Assembly (NCBI GenBank): GCA_021295785.1
Contig: JAGWBR010000015.1
Location: forward strand, 1 to 64,000
Direction: 5' to 3'
Length of the DNA stretch: 64,000 nucleotides
From: Gemmatimonadota bacterium
GTDB taxonomy: Bacteria > Gemmatimonadota > Gemmatimonadetes > Palauibacterales > Palauibacteraceae
The notes under the pieces are model-generated. The model made no database searches. It was not told the DNA's origin and saw only the letters and a list, made by a program, of their open reading frames with translations. Positions 51,501 to 60,209 of the stretch are shown piece after piece. A program made the position numbers and the translations under genes. Position 1 is the first letter of the stretch; each line of letters begins with the position of its first letter.

Positions 51501-54200
51501 GCATTCGCGCAAGCCATCGACGTCGACGTATTCCCGGAACAGCCGGGTGTCCCAGTTCTCGCAGTCGCGGGGCTCGGCGGCCCTGCCGCGGTTGTTGCGC
51601 GCCGTCGGGTCAGCACCTAGCTCCAACAGCCTCTCGACGACGGAGTTGTGGTTGTGCCAGGCGATGTGCAGCGGGGTGTTGCCCATGGCATCTCTTGCGT
51701 CCACATCGGCTCCGGCCGCCACCAGCGCTCCGATGACGGAGGCACGCTCGTACTCGGCTGCTTCGTGCAGCGAAGTCCTGCCCCTGAGATCCGCCGCGTG
51801 CACATTCGCGCCCGCTGCCAACAGGGCGGCAAGCCCGCGGTGGCCGTAACCCGAGTACAGGTGCAGGGGCGTTCGGCCCCAGACGTCCACCGCATTCACG
51901 TCCGCACCGGCCGCCAGGAGCGCGTTGATGACATCTTCACCACTAGCCCTGAACAGGGGCACAGTCCCGAACAGGGGCGTCGCTCCCGTCCAGTTTCGGG
52001 CGTCGACCTCCGCACCGGCCTCCAGGAGCGCGGCGATGACGCCCGCATCGGAGGCGATGTGCAACAGGCTCGTGCCGTCGTGGCTGCGAGAGTTGACGTC
52101 CGCGCCGGCCGCCAGGAGCTGCGACCTGATCGCGCGGTGCCTGAACGCCCCCCTATAGTGCAGCGGCGGCGTGCCCAGGTGGTCACGTGCATTGGCGTCG
52201 GCGCCCCTTGCAAGCAGAAAGGCCACTGCGGCCGAGTCGGCGTTCGCAGCGGCATGGTGCAGGAGTGTCGCGCCGTTGTCGTCCCGGGTGTTGATGTCGT
52301 GACCAGCAGCCAGGCACGCAGTAACCTGTTCCGGGGTGGCCTCCGCCATGAATTGGGGGTTGCGCCAATTCTCGCAGCGGGTCGCGTCAGCCAACTCGCC
52401 GCGGGCGTTTTGCGCCATGGGATCGGCACCGAGTTCCAGCAGTTGCTGCACTACCGCCCGGTTCCACCCATAATGCCCGTCGGCCCAGTGGGCATGCAGC
52501 GGGGTGTTGCCCCGCCTGTCGCGCGCGTTCACGTCCGCGCCGGCGGCTGCCAGCGCGCCGACAGCGGCGGTATCGCCAGCTTGCGCCGCCATGTGCAGGG
52601 CCGTTCTCCCGTCCGCGGAGTGGGCATTCACGTCCACACCGGCCTCGATCAGCGCTTGGATCGAGAGATGATTATCGCTCTTTTCCGACGCCCTGTGCAA
52701 AGTGGTCTCGCCCCGCCCCGTGCGCACATTCGGGTCCGCGCCAGCGGCCAGCAGGGCGGCAACCACCTCGGAAATCGTCTCGCGGTTCGAGTTGCCCCAA
52801 AATGCCAGATGCAGGGGAGTCGCGCCCTCGTTGTCGCGCGCGTTTGCGTCAGCGCCGGCCGCCAGCAGCTCCGCTATCGCGGCGGCACCAAAGGCCCGAT
52901 CCGCTGCCCGGTGCAGGGGAGTGCGGCCGCTGCGGTCACGGGCATGGACATCGGCGCCGGCCGCCAACAGTGCGCTGGCAACGGCGGAGCCGGCGTGCAG
53001 GTGCAACGGGGTATCGCCATCTCCACTTTGGGCGTTTACGTCCGCGCCCGCCGCCAGCAATGCCACGATGGCTGGCCTGGAGTCTCCGCCAAAAGACCTG
53101 AAATGCAACGGAGTCTGCCCCACGGCGTCACGCGCATTGACATCCGCTCCGGCCGCCAGCAGCGCGACTACCCCGGCGTCGCTATACGCCCGGGACGCAG
53201 CGTGGAGAGGCGTGGCTCCCCTTCGATCCCGTGCACCCAGGTCCGCTCCGGCGGCCAGCAGCGCGTCAATCACGGCCGGCTTCGGATCTGGACCGGACGC
53301 CGAATGCAGCGGCGTTTGACCCTTGTCGTCCCGTGCGCCAATATCGGCACCGGCCTTTAACAGCAGTCGTACGACGGAGCCGTCGCCGCCCCAGCGGGAC
53401 GCATGATGCAAAGGCGTTTCACCTCGGTCGTTGCGCGCCGCATTCAGTAGCACCCGGACAACTGTCGTGTCGCTGCGTGTCGCTGCGTGCATCGGCGTCC
53501 TGCCGTCCCGGTCTCCCGCGTTGACGTTGGCACCTGCCTCCACCAGCACCCCGACGATGGCCGCATCCCCCTCCCGGGCCGCCCGGTGCAGAGGAGTCCC
53601 GCTCCGGTCTGCCAAAGCATTGACGTCCGCGCCCGCCTCCAGCAACCGCACAACCATGGCGAGATCCCCGTCGTAGACCGCGTGGTGGAGCCAGGTGTTG
53701 CCATCGGGGCCCCGCGCGTTGACGCCCGGGGCGGATTCGACGCACCTGGCCACGTCGGCGGCGTCCGCCGCCCGGGCGAACGCTTCCGTGCCGGCGTTCT
53801 CGCAGTTCGCAGGATCGGCCGGCCGGCCCTCGCGGTTGCGGGCCATGCGGTCCGCCCCGAGCTCCAGCAGTGTTGCGCCCACCTCGGGATTCGAGTTGGA
53901 CCACGATGCATGCAGGGGCGTGTTTCCGGCGGCGTCCCGGGCATTGACATCCGCTCCCGCCTCGATCAGGGCGATAAGCAGGTCCGGCTTCCAAAACGAG
54001 GCCGCAACTGCGTGCAGCGGAGTCCTGCCATTCGGGCCCCGTGCGTTCGCGTCTGCGCCGGCTTCGAGACAGCTCGTTACCTGTTCGGCGGTGGCGTTCC
54101 GGAAGAAGTACGGAGAGCCCCAGCCCGCGCAGTCCACCTGGCCGGCGGCGGGCACCGCGCAGAGGAGGAAGATGGCTGCGCTCGAAATGAATCGTTGCAT
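48555..54200 (-). CDS. Giant secreted ankyrin-repeat protein
   Basis: A 1881-aa protein with a signal peptide (SSAAIFLLCAVPAAGQ) and then almost only ankyrin repeats of the form G-x-TPLH-x-A...LL-x-AGADVNARD. I see several tens of them. The solenoid is cut into six modules, each opened by a Cys/Trp/Phe cap. Caps lie near residues 24 (CAGWGSPYFFRNAT), 133 (CENAGTEAFARAAD), 610 (CENWRNPQFMAEAT), 880 (CENWDTRLFREYVD), 1253 (CDWATHTMFADAP) and 1476 (CRRWPDPVFFHHAT). Each is followed by a V..C..(A/S)G segment. Five modules end in LLELGAD or LLELGS; the last ends in LLDLGAD. Secreted ankyrin proteins often contact eukaryotic hosts; that role is inference. It is flanked by a menE remnant. Confidence 0.93.
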   Translation of the reverse strand: MQRFISSAAIFLLCAVPAAGQVDCAGWGSPYFFRNATAEQVTSCLEAGADANARGPNGRTPLHAVAASFWKPDLLIALIEAGADVNARDAAGNTPLHASWSNSNPEVGATLLELGADRMARNREGRPADPANCENAGTEAFARAADAADVARCVESAPGVNARGPDGNTWLHHAVYDGDLAMVVRLLEAGADVNALADRSGTPLHRAAREGDAAIVGVLVEAGANVNAGDRDGRTPMHAATRSDTTVVRVLLNAARNDRGETPLHHASRWGGDGSVVRLLLKAGADIGARDDKGQTPLHSASGPDPKPAVIDALLAAGADLGARDRRGATPLHAASRAYSDAGVVALLAAGADVNARDAVGQTPLHFRSFGGDSRPAIVALLAAGADVNAQSGDGDTPLHLHAGSAVASALLAAGADVHARDRSGRTPLHRAADRAFGAAAIAELLAAGADANARDNEGATPLHLAFWGNSNRETISEVVAALLAAGADPNVRTGRGETTLHRASEKSDNHLSIQALIEAGVDVNAHSADGRTALHMAAQAGDTAAVGALAAAGADVNARDRRGNTPLHAHWADGHYGWNRAVVQQLLELGADPMAQNARGELADATRCENWRNPQFMAEATPEQVTACLAAGHDINTRDDNGATLLHHAAANADSAAVAFLLARGADANARDHLGTPPLHYRGAFRHRAIRSQLLAAGADVNSRSHDGTSLLHIASDAGVIAALLEAGAEVDARNWTGATPLFGTVPLFRASGEDVINALLAAGADVNAVDVWGRTPLHLYSGYGHRGLAALLAAGANVHAADLRGRTSLHEAAEYERASVIGALVAAGADVDARDAMGNTPLHIAWHNHNSVVERLLELGADPTARNNRGRAAEPRDCENWDTRLFREYVDVDGLRECLASGWDINMPNSGGQTPLDLAIQWQRTDALALLLEAGADPNLPDGRKMTPLHRVADPAAVTLLLEAGADLDARDESGATPLHRAAVSPALDVVRAHIDAGAEVDAPDEHGDTPLHWSLRNWASSLPAEVLLEAGADVNALNASNETPLHAAARYSSSGTAAIAALLEAGADANARAASGETPLHLAVPYNDDIAQLHALLAGGADVNSEDTSGATPLHRAAAWPNLATVNALLEGGADINARAGNGDTPLHRAVARAQPRHAPPMTFHYNAPPQFYTENRSGYPTRSDRDTALVAALVGAGADMVARNDSGETALATAARHGKDRLVSKLLELGSPPEPGLTAVTPSAVPVCDWATHTMFADAPVVSLEGCLEAGVGVSALDRRGHSPLHALVGDMTANHYFLPAAITALIGAGADTDARDGQGATLLHQVAGGARGYWVGGPFPLPDAAAALLAGGADVNARNRGGRTPLHVAAETLFDNNFTATVLLDAGGDVNLRDESGGTPLYRASGRSGHPAMVRLLMRAGADVDAPADNGETPLHRAAREQNPTVAALLLELGADRTQVDDSGTVADPASCRRWPDPVFFHHATAATVVRCIDSGVGVDAEARYDLVRNPSGRLESYAAGSTPLHVAAGWTRDPAVITVLLAAGADVNARNRHRYTPLHYAARDNSEPAVIAVLVAAGAEVDAWRTGLLPHHPQPGWDVTPLHEAARNESAAIAAELLDAGADVNAVAAGGKMPLHRAAAENTNPAVVTELVSRGANVNARLPGGRTPLHEAAAANRNPGILTALLKAGADVNAWGASDEVWPDRESMIASATVRDFTPWGGNVNLSDQTGIRAPLHEAVMGRGDSAVVATLIEAGADVNARGDLHRSMEPAATPLHWAASANPHPAVPELLARAGADMNARSGAGWTPLHLAALRNPTLFPILLDLGADPEAADRYGKTPMDYAVENLWLQGWEVVRPLMEEKENESGREGLDG

Positions 54201-54629
54201 CGCTTTGCCTTAGCCTGGTTCCACAAACCGCCCCGCTCCGGTCGCTGCACTCCCTCTGCTGGGTGTGTCAGATTTTCGATGGCCATTGACATACGTCACA
54301 CAGTTGTCGTTTGCAACCGTCCGCGCATCCTTCGGGCAGAAAGATTTCGGGCAGCTCGCCTTCATCGCAGGGGACATCGGGCAGCCGAAAACGCAGGAGT
54401 CGGACTTGACGATCATGACACGGCTGTCACTCGAAAAGCGCGTGCGAAGCGCCCCGGACCACACTCCGTCGAACCCTTCCGCGACGACCTCACGGCATCG
54501 AATGCCAACGTCCTGGAGACAATAGGGAGATTCCCTACGGGTTGACTCGCTCGCAAGCGGCTCTTCAGCGTCCGGGCATGAAGATGCCGAAGCGGCAGTT
54601 CCACTCGCCCGCTGCGGCCCTGCGGGGGC
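54201..54629. other. Gap upstream of the ankyrin gene
   Basis: About 430 bases between the ankyrin start (minus) and the end of the next propeller gene (also minus). It must hold the ankyrin promoter. The minus-strand frame here (SDSCVFGCPMSPAMKASCPK) has several cysteines but no signal or family match, so I do not call it. A tgtcagatttt motif near 54268 resembles the end sequence of the IS256 remnant at 5950; this may be coincidence. Confidence 0.35.
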
Positions 54630-55727
54630 CTATCGTAAGGTCGGCGGTGCCAGCACTGTGACCTTGGGAAAAGGCAGATCGTGTGTGACCGCAGTTCGGT
54701 GGCTGGACCCGTCCAGAAGGATACCACCATAGACTTCACGCCCTACCTCGATACCAGTCTCGATGTCGAGTAGCACGAGTAGCCCCTCGTTGCTCGGCTC
54801 CTGGCCGCGGGGCAAGTGCTTCTCCACCGAGATACCGAGGACGCCCTGCTCAACCTCGGCAGCACCCGTCACATCGTGTGAGAATTTGAGGTCAGGATCG
54901 AAATTATACTTTACGCCGCCGCCAGCGGCTGGAAGGATAAGTACCCTCGTGAAATCGCGGATCGGAGCATGCCAGGCCAAGTCGCCACCGAGCGTGTAGG
55001 CGCGTACCCACCCCGTCCTATTGGGGATGTGGATGATCGTCTGCGAGTCCTCTGAACACACCAGCCTCCCAGCGACCGCTTCGTCACGCCAAGCCCACGC
55101 CACCGATTCCGGAGCGCCCTCTTCGGCCCACTCACCGAGTTCACTGCCTGAGAACGACCGCCGGACCGAGCCATCGCGGTCCACCTCATGCACCGACGAC
55201 TCTTCCAGATACCCGAGCACGAAGATCCTGCCCTCCATGACACAGCTCCCATTGGGCCAAAGCGGCAGTAGTGCAGACCGTTCAGCCTCCACGAACGTGC
55301 CTACGCTGTCTGGTACGAAGTACTGAATCAAGCGCTTTGCTCGGCTGACCACCGCCAGGGTGTCATCCGCGATGCGTAGAAGCCCGGTGGGGTCAGTAAA
55401 CTCCCCCGGCCCGGAACCCGAGCGGCCAAATGAAAAGGTGTGTCGGCCCTCAGCGTCGAAACCCGATATCCGTGACGACTGAACATCGAGCACCGTCAGG
55501 CCGCCCGACTCCATAACAACGGCGTGGCGAATCGGACCGAACACTTCGCTCTCCGGCGGCCCGTCCATCACCCCGATCTCCGTGACGGTGTGCCAGTTGC
55601 CTGGGAAGCCAGTTGATACTCGATGTTCCCCCGGTTCCGACGTGTCGCGCGGTTCCGACGTGTCGCAGGCAGCAAAAACCCACGAGGTGGCGAGGAACAG
55701 CGCGGTAACAGCACGAGCCTGCCTCAT
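54630..55727 (-). CDS. Six-bladed beta-propeller lipoprotein
   Basis: About 365 aa. The ATG at 55727 gives a lipoprotein leader ending VFAAC; an ATG 93 bases upstream would add an implausible hydrophilic head and overlap the neighbour. After the lipobox, DTSEP is repeated (encoded by two 18-base units at 55632-55666). Propeller strands include RISGFDAEGRHTFSFGRSGS, GPGEFTDPTGLL, and FVLGYLEESSVHEVDRDG. It resembles the propellers at 6220, 38490 and 55786. It sits in tandem with the 55786 gene inside the block bounded by menE sequence. Confidence 0.8.
   Translation of the reverse strand: MRQARAVTALFLATSWVFAACDTSEPRDTSEPGEHRVSTGFPGNWHTVTEIGVMDGPPESEVFGPIRHAVVMESGGLTVLDVQSSRISGFDAEGRHTFSFGRSGSGPGEFTDPTGLLRIADDTLAVVSRAKRLIQYFVPDSVGTFVEAERSALLPLWPNGSCVMEGRIFVLGYLEESSVHEVDRDGSVRRSFSGSELGEWAEEGAPESVAWAWRDEAVAGRLVCSEDSQTIIHIPNRTGWVRAYTLGGDLAWHAPIRDFTRVLILPAAGGGVKYNFDPDLKFSHDVTGAAEVEQGVLGISVEKHLPRGQEPSNEGLLVLLDIETGIEVGREVYGGILLDGSSHRTAVTHDLPFPKVTVLAPPTLR
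55632..55667. repeat. Two-copy 18-base tandem repeat after the lipobox
   Basis: The unit cggttccgacgtgtcgc plus one base occurs twice in succession. It encodes DTSEP twice directly after the acylated cysteine of the propeller lipoprotein, lengthening the spacer between anchor and fold. Confidence 0.8.
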
Positions 55728-55785
55728 CAAACAAGCAGCGAGGCTACGCGCCACCGGATGCGCCTTTTCCCCGATCGTTGGCCGC

Positions 55786-56910
55786 TCACGGCCACTGAAT
55801 ATCCACTTGATACTTGACAACGTTCGGTGGGCTGAGGAACGTCAGAAACACCGTGCCGGCATCAGCTCCGGCATCCAGTGACAGGACCCCACCCAAGCCA
55901 GGGAAGATCCCCTCCGCGATCACCTCACCACCATGGTCGATCAAGGTGAGCGTCAAATACCCATCTTTAGCGTCGAGCTCCCGACTGAGCACCATGACAC
56001 CTTGGCTACCCCACTCAACCACCCCATAGGTGACTTCGCGTGGACCGTACAAGGGCTCCAGCCCAGGTGGCGGGTTTTCTTCGTATTTCCAGTCCGACAA
56101 CGGACCCACGGGCACAATCCGGTCTGACCCGTCCGCATCCGCGAACTGAAGGAATGCACCGCTGCCGTGCACATAGGCGATGCCACCGTCTCGGAGCGCC
56201 CCGATGTTCCCGCTGACGCCCGCCTCTTGGTACGCACTGTCGGTTGCATGAAGGCCAACCCGGGCCACGGGCTGGCCGCCAGCCCAGTCATAAAGGTCCA
56301 CCATGTGCCCCTGTCTCACATACATGAGCTCGACCCATAGCCCGGAGGCCGTCGCGGCGACATACCTGCCTTTGTCGGCAAGCCGAATCGTTCGTTCGAC
56401 TCGCCCGTTCCGGTCAAAGACGATCACCCGGTCGAGTTCATAGGCCAGCACATAAAGGTCGTCGTCGTAGGCAACCATATCCACGGGGAGCAGCATTTCC
56501 CCCTCGCCGGTCCCGTACCCTCCCATCCTGCGGAGTAGCGCCCCGGAGGAATCGAAGGCAAACACTTGTTTCCAGTCCGAGTCCAAGACATAGATATGCC
56601 CGTCGCCGGCTTCCACAACGGCGCGAGGCTTACCCAGGGCCCACTCGCCCACCGAGTCGGTACCGGCGGATATGACAAGCAACTCGCGAAGCGTCAAATC
56701 GTGGCGCGGCCCGGTCCGTTGCTCGCGCAACTCGTCGGCGTACACATACCAGGTGCCCCCGGCCACTGTGGCTGGCACACCTCCCCCGCCCTGGTCACAC
56801 CCAACGAAGAGAACCGCGCAGAAAACCAGCGGGCAGGCCAACGCCAGGAAACCCGGCGGCGAAGCGTGCCGACAGGCGTCGGCGTGACCGGCAATGACCC
56901 GCCCTCTCAT
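55786..56910 (-). CDS. Six-bladed beta-propeller lipoprotein, second tandem copy
   Basis: About 374 aa from the ATG at 56910, preceded by GGTGAGAG. The leader (GFLALACPLVFCAVLFVGC) ends in a lipobox. Strands include GKPRAVVEAGDGHIYVLDSD, WKQVFAFDSSGALLRRMGGY and DLYVLAYELDRVIVFDRNGR, then a long second half with VMVLSRELDAKDGYLTLTLI. The frame runs open 132 bases further upstream, but that part lacks a signal peptide. It is the first gene of a two-propeller unit, read toward the ankyrin gene. Confidence 0.8.
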   Translation of the reverse strand: MRGRVIAGHADACRHASPPGFLALACPLVFCAVLFVGCDQGGGGVPATVAGGTWYVYADELREQRTGPRHDLTLRELLVISAGTDSVGEWALGKPRAVVEAGDGHIYVLDSDWKQVFAFDSSGALLRRMGGYGTGEGEMLLPVDMVAYDDDLYVLAYELDRVIVFDRNGRVERTIRLADKGRYVAATASGLWVELMYVRQGHMVDLYDWAGGQPVARVGLHATDSAYQEAGVSGNIGALRDGGIAYVHGSGAFLQFADADGSDRIVPVGPLSDWKYEENPPPGLEPLYGPREVTYGVVEWGSQGVMVLSRELDAKDGYLTLTLIDHGGEVIAEGIFPGLGGVLSLDAGADAGTVFLTFLSPPNVVKYQVDIQWP

Positions 56911-57097
56911 ACGCTTTCTCTCACCATCGCTTTTGTTTGGTGAAGCTGGTCTAATCTTGCATCCGAGTTGGATTGCCTCCCCTCCCCCTCCCGAGAAGAT
57001 TTCCGCTCGGCGAGTACAAAGACGACAGTAACTTCTGATCAACTAGGGCCCGAAGCGCCATTTGTCAAAGGCCACCGACCTTTCTTTGGGCCTATTG

Positions 57098-58483
57098 TCA
57101 TGTGATTACCGTACTACAACGACGGGCGTTCAGGGGATCGGCTGCGGCGGTCAGGAGGGCACGCAGGCGAGGCTGATCAACCTTGTCGGGCACCACTCTC
57201 CAGATTCGCGGCGCGCTGGGTCCCGAAAGGCGTGTGCGAGCCCAGATTTTCAAACGCGCTTCGAGTCCCGGGGCCGGTACCGAATTCGCAGAGGGTACCA
57301 CAGCGGCGGCAGGAATGCTGCCGAGGCGGTCGTCCGGCAGACCGGTCACGGCCGCCTGCTCCACTTCGGGGTGCTCCGAAAGGGCATGCGCAACCTCTTG
57401 AGGATCTACGTTCGCCCCCCCGCAGGTAAATCTCTGGTCCAGCCGGCCGGTGATCTTCAGGGCGACCGGCGTCGGCGAACTGTCTCCGGCAACCAACTCG
57501 GCGAGATCCCCCGTATTGAACCAGCTCCCCTTCCGCCGACGCCGGTCGCCGACATGACCCCGAAACATGGCCGGGCCCCGAACGCTGAGACCGCCCGTTT
57601 TCGGGTCGGTCTTCGCCTCCGCCCAGTCCAGCAGGGTGAGTGCGCACGCGGGATTGTCGCGTACCTCTTTCGGACCGGCCAGGGCAACAGCGGACCCCGC
57701 TTCGGTAAGCCCGTACGTGACTGCAACAGGCCAACCGGCCTGGACGGCCTTAGCCAAGAGCGCGGGCGGCGCGGGTGCACCACCGATCAGAGCGGTCTTG
57801 AGCGAACTCGGGGGGGCGAGGTGGTGGTTGAGCAGGTCGTGCAGCATGGCGGGTACGAGCGAGACCTGGGTGGCGCGGGTCGATTTCAGGGCTGAGGCGA
57901 TTTCGGGCGCGCGGACCGGGAGCGGCGCGAATGCGAGCCTTCCCTCCGCCAGCGCGGAACGGACGAACACGGCGAGTCCGCCGACGTGCCCCCAGGCCAG
58001 GGTCGCCAGCCACAGGTCGTCCCGCCCCCATCCGAGCCTGCGCCTGAACGACTCCGCGTTGGCGCGCAGGGTGTCCCAAGTGTGGATGGCGTAGCGCGGC
58101 ATGCCCGATGTGCCGGAAGTACGGAGCGCCACGTCCCCGGCCCGGGGCAGTGCGTGCGAGGCCCGGCACCCGGGCGGACGCCGCCACATGGCAATCCCGT
58201 CCGTCCGCGGCCCCCATGCCACCGGGCTTGATTGCCACCCGGGAAGAGGGGGCGAGCCGTCGGGGGCCAAAATTCGGTCGATTGCCAGGTCATCCGCCCA
58301 CTGCACGCGTTCGGGCACCCGCCAGTTGTGATTACCAATGGCGGCGGACACTTCAGAGGCAGCTGCGAGCAGAGCCCGCAGGGAGAGTTCTCCCGCCGGG
58401 GTGAGCGGAAACAGGTGCCCGACGAAACCCGTCCCGTCGGCCCCAATCTGGTGCGCCGGCTCCCGGACTGGTTCGTCGATCAC
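57098..58483 (-). CDS. menE: o-Succinylbenzoate-CoA ligase
   Basis: A 461-aa AMP-forming ligase that activates o-succinylbenzoate in menaquinone synthesis. It carries the P-loop-like RTSGTSGMPRYAIHTW (about 127-142), the YGLTEAGSAVAL A5 motif, WFNTGDLAE (A7) and ITGRLDQRFTCGGANVDPQE (A8). The A10 lysine region near PDKVDQPRLRALL is present. Its context as last gene of menF-D-B-A-E fixes the identity. The stop of menA overlaps its start (58480-58483). Its 3' end was copied to 48430-48505. Confidence 0.92.
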   Translation of the reverse strand: MIDEPVREPAHQIGADGTGFVGHLFPLTPAGELSLRALLAAASEVSAAIGNHNWRVPERVQWADDLAIDRILAPDGSPPLPGWQSSPVAWGPRTDGIAMWRRPPGCRASHALPRAGDVALRTSGTSGMPRYAIHTWDTLRANAESFRRRLGWGRDDLWLATLAWGHVGGLAVFVRSALAEGRLAFAPLPVRAPEIASALKSTRATQVSLVPAMLHDLLNHHLAPPSSLKTALIGGAPAPPALLAKAVQAGWPVAVTYGLTEAGSAVALAGPKEVRDNPACALTLLDWAEAKTDPKTGGLSVRGPAMFRGHVGDRRRRKGSWFNTGDLAELVAGDSSPTPVALKITGRLDQRFTCGGANVDPQEVAHALSEHPEVEQAAVTGLPDDRLGSIPAAAVVPSANSVPAPGLEARLKIWARTRLSGPSAPRIWRVVPDKVDQPRLRALLTAAADPLNARRCSTVIT

Positions 58484-59352
58484 CAGATCGCGGTGCCTGC
58501 GCCCAGAAGCAAACCGTAGGCCCCGGCCGCGGCGGCGGTCTTTCCCAGGGCCGGGTTCAGCTCACGCGGGTCCTGAAAGCCCCAAACCGTTCTGAGCGGA
58601 TTCAGGCACGGCGCGACTGCCGCCAGAGCCAGACCGGCCCCAGCGGGCAGAAGGCCGGTGAGCGGTCCAACCAGGGCAACCGCCCCGGCCAGCCCGAGCA
58701 AGGCAGTGTACTGAACCCGGGTCCGGGCCGGCCCGAGGATTACTGCCAGCGTGCGCTTTCCGGCGGCGGCGTCGGTTCCAAGGTCCCGCAGGTTGTTGAT
58801 TACCAGAATCGCGGCGTTGAGCGCTCCTACCCCCGCCCCGGCGACTATCGCGCCGGGCGGCCACGTCAGGGTGACCGCGTAGGCCGTACCCGCCACGGCC
58901 ACCGGCCCGAAAAACAGGAATACCGACAGGTCGCCGAAGCCCCGGTATCCGTACGGCCACGGTCCCCCGGTGTAAGTGACCGCCGCAAGGATGGCGCCGG
59001 AGCCGACCGCAACAATCGGCCATCCCCCTCGCAACGCCAAGTAGACTCCCACCGCAACCGCAAGAGCGAACGCCACGGCAGCGCCGGCCTTCACCGCCCC
59101 GGGACTCAGCAACTCGGACACCACCGCCCTGCGCGGTCCGATCCGGTCAGAAGTGTCCGCCCCGCGCGCGAAATCCGAATAGTCGTTGGCCAGGTTGACG
59201 CCGACCTGCAGAAGGAGCGCACCCAACATGGCCGCGACAAAGGGGAGCAGCACGAACCCGCCGGCGTCCCAGGCCAGCCCCCCTCCGGCCGCCACGGGAC
59301 CCACGGCTGCCGGCAAGGTTCGGGGTCTGATGGCGCCGATCCAGACCGCCAC
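58480..59352 (-). CDS. menA: 1,4-Dihydroxy-2-naphthoate polyprenyltransferase
   Basis: A 290-aa UbiA-family membrane prenyltransferase that attaches the isoprenoid tail to DHNA. I start at the GTG at 59352 (RVAVWIGAIRPRTLP), 14 bases after menB, with GGGGCGG in front; the frame remains open upstream but only in antisense to menB. The first aspartate motif is NLANDYSDFARGADTSDRIG and the second is INNLRDLGTDAAAGKRT, matching MenA. About eight membrane segments follow. It overlaps menE by four bases. Confidence 0.92.
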   Translation of the reverse strand: MAVWIGAIRPRTLPAAVGPVAAGGGLAWDAGGFVLLPFVAAMLGALLLQVGVNLANDYSDFARGADTSDRIGPRRAVVSELLSPGAVKAGAAVAFALAVAVGVYLALRGGWPIVAVGSGAILAAVTYTGGPWPYGYRGFGDLSVFLFFGPVAVAGTAYAVTLTWPPGAIVAGAGVGALNAAILVINNLRDLGTDAAAGKRTLAVILGPARTRVQYTALLGLAGAVALVGPLTGLLPAGAGLALAAVAPCLNPLRTVWGFQDPRELNPALGKTAAAAGAYGLLLGAGTAIW

Positions 59353-59366
59353 CCGCCCCGGTGCGC

Positions 59367-60209
59367 CTACGGGCGCCAGGGGAATTTGCGGAACTGGGGC
59401 GGTCGCTTCTCCAAGTAGGCGTTCCGCCCTTCCTGGCCCTCTTCGGTCATATAGAACAGCATGGTCGCGTGCCCTGCCAATTCCTGAAGGCCGGCCTGAC
59501 CGTCGCAGTCGGCGTTCATGGCCGCTTTCAGACACCGGATGGCCAGCGGGCTCTTGGTCAGGATCTCCCTGGCCCACTTCACGCCTTCGGCTTCCAGGTC
59601 CTCCACGGGTACCACTGCATTCACCAGGCCCATCTTTTCGGCCTCGACGGCGGTGTACTGCCGGCACAGGTACCAGATTTCTCTTGCTTTTTTCTGTCCT
59701 GTTATCCGCGCCAGGTAGGACGAACCGAACCCGCCGTCGAAGCTCCCCACCTTTGGGCCGGTCTGCCCGAACACGGCATTGTCGGCGGCAATGGTCAGAT
59801 CGCACACCACGTGAAGGACGTGGCCGCCGCCGATCGCATATCCGGCCACGAGGGCGATCACCGGTTTGGGCATCGTCCTGATCAGGCGCTGCAACTCCAA
59901 CACGTTGAGGCGTGAGGCGCCTTCCCGGCTCACGTACCCCGAATCGCCCCGAACTCTCTGGTCTCCCCCCGAACAGAATGACCACACGCCGTCTTTGGGC
60001 GACGGCCCGTTCCCGGTCAGCAGCACTACTCCGACGCTCTCGTCGTCGCGGGCGTCGGCGAAGGCGCCGTACATCTCGGAAACGGTCTCGGGCCGGAAGG
60101 CATTGCGGACCTCCGGGCGGTCAATCCCTATCCGCGCGATCCCGTCGCATTTGTGATAGGTGATATCCTCGAAATCGCCGGCAGGCTCCCAGTCAACAAT
60201 TTGTCGCAT
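59367..60209 (-). CDS. menB: 1,4-Dihydroxy-2-naphthoyl-CoA synthase
   Basis: A 280-aa crotonase-fold enzyme that cyclises OSB-CoA. It has the diagnostic [11 protein letters not shown] loop, the [20 protein letters not shown] oxyanion segment, and the near-invariant [19 protein letters not shown] followed by [15 protein letters not shown], as in E. coli MenB. The C-terminus [20 protein letters not shown] is also canonical. The ATG at 60209 shares its A with the menD stop (TGATG); the longer upstream frame is not conserved. Confidence 0.96.
   Translation of the reverse strand: MRQIVDWEPAGDFEDITYHKCDGIARIGIDRPEVRNAFRPETVSEMYGAFADARDDESVGVVLLTGNGPSPKDGVWSFCSGGDQRVRGDSGYVSREGASRLNVLELQRLIRTMPKPVIALVAGYAIGGGHVLHVVCDLTIAADNAVFGQTGPKVGSFDGGFGSSYLARITGQKKAREIWYLCRQYTAVEAEKMGLVNAVVPVEDLEAEGVKWAREILTKSPLAIRCLKAAMNADCDGQAGLQELAGHATMLFYMTEEGQEGRNAYLEKRPPQFRKFPWRP

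Noticed and set aside
51648-53360. 570-codon plus-strand open frame opposite the ankyrin gene
   Set aside because: Its apparent repeats are merely the complement of ankyrin codons (VHVRAGRQQ-like units mirror the ADVNARD repeat).
48555-54200. CRISPR-like or satellite array from the roughly 99-base periodicity
   Set aside because: The period equals one 33-residue ankyrin repeat. Unit sequences diverge and stay in frame, so it is a coding repeat.
54265-54525. Possible small gene in the gap before the ankyrin gene
   Set aside because: Both strands are open for about 85 codons, but there is no signal, no ribosome-binding site and no recognisable sequence.
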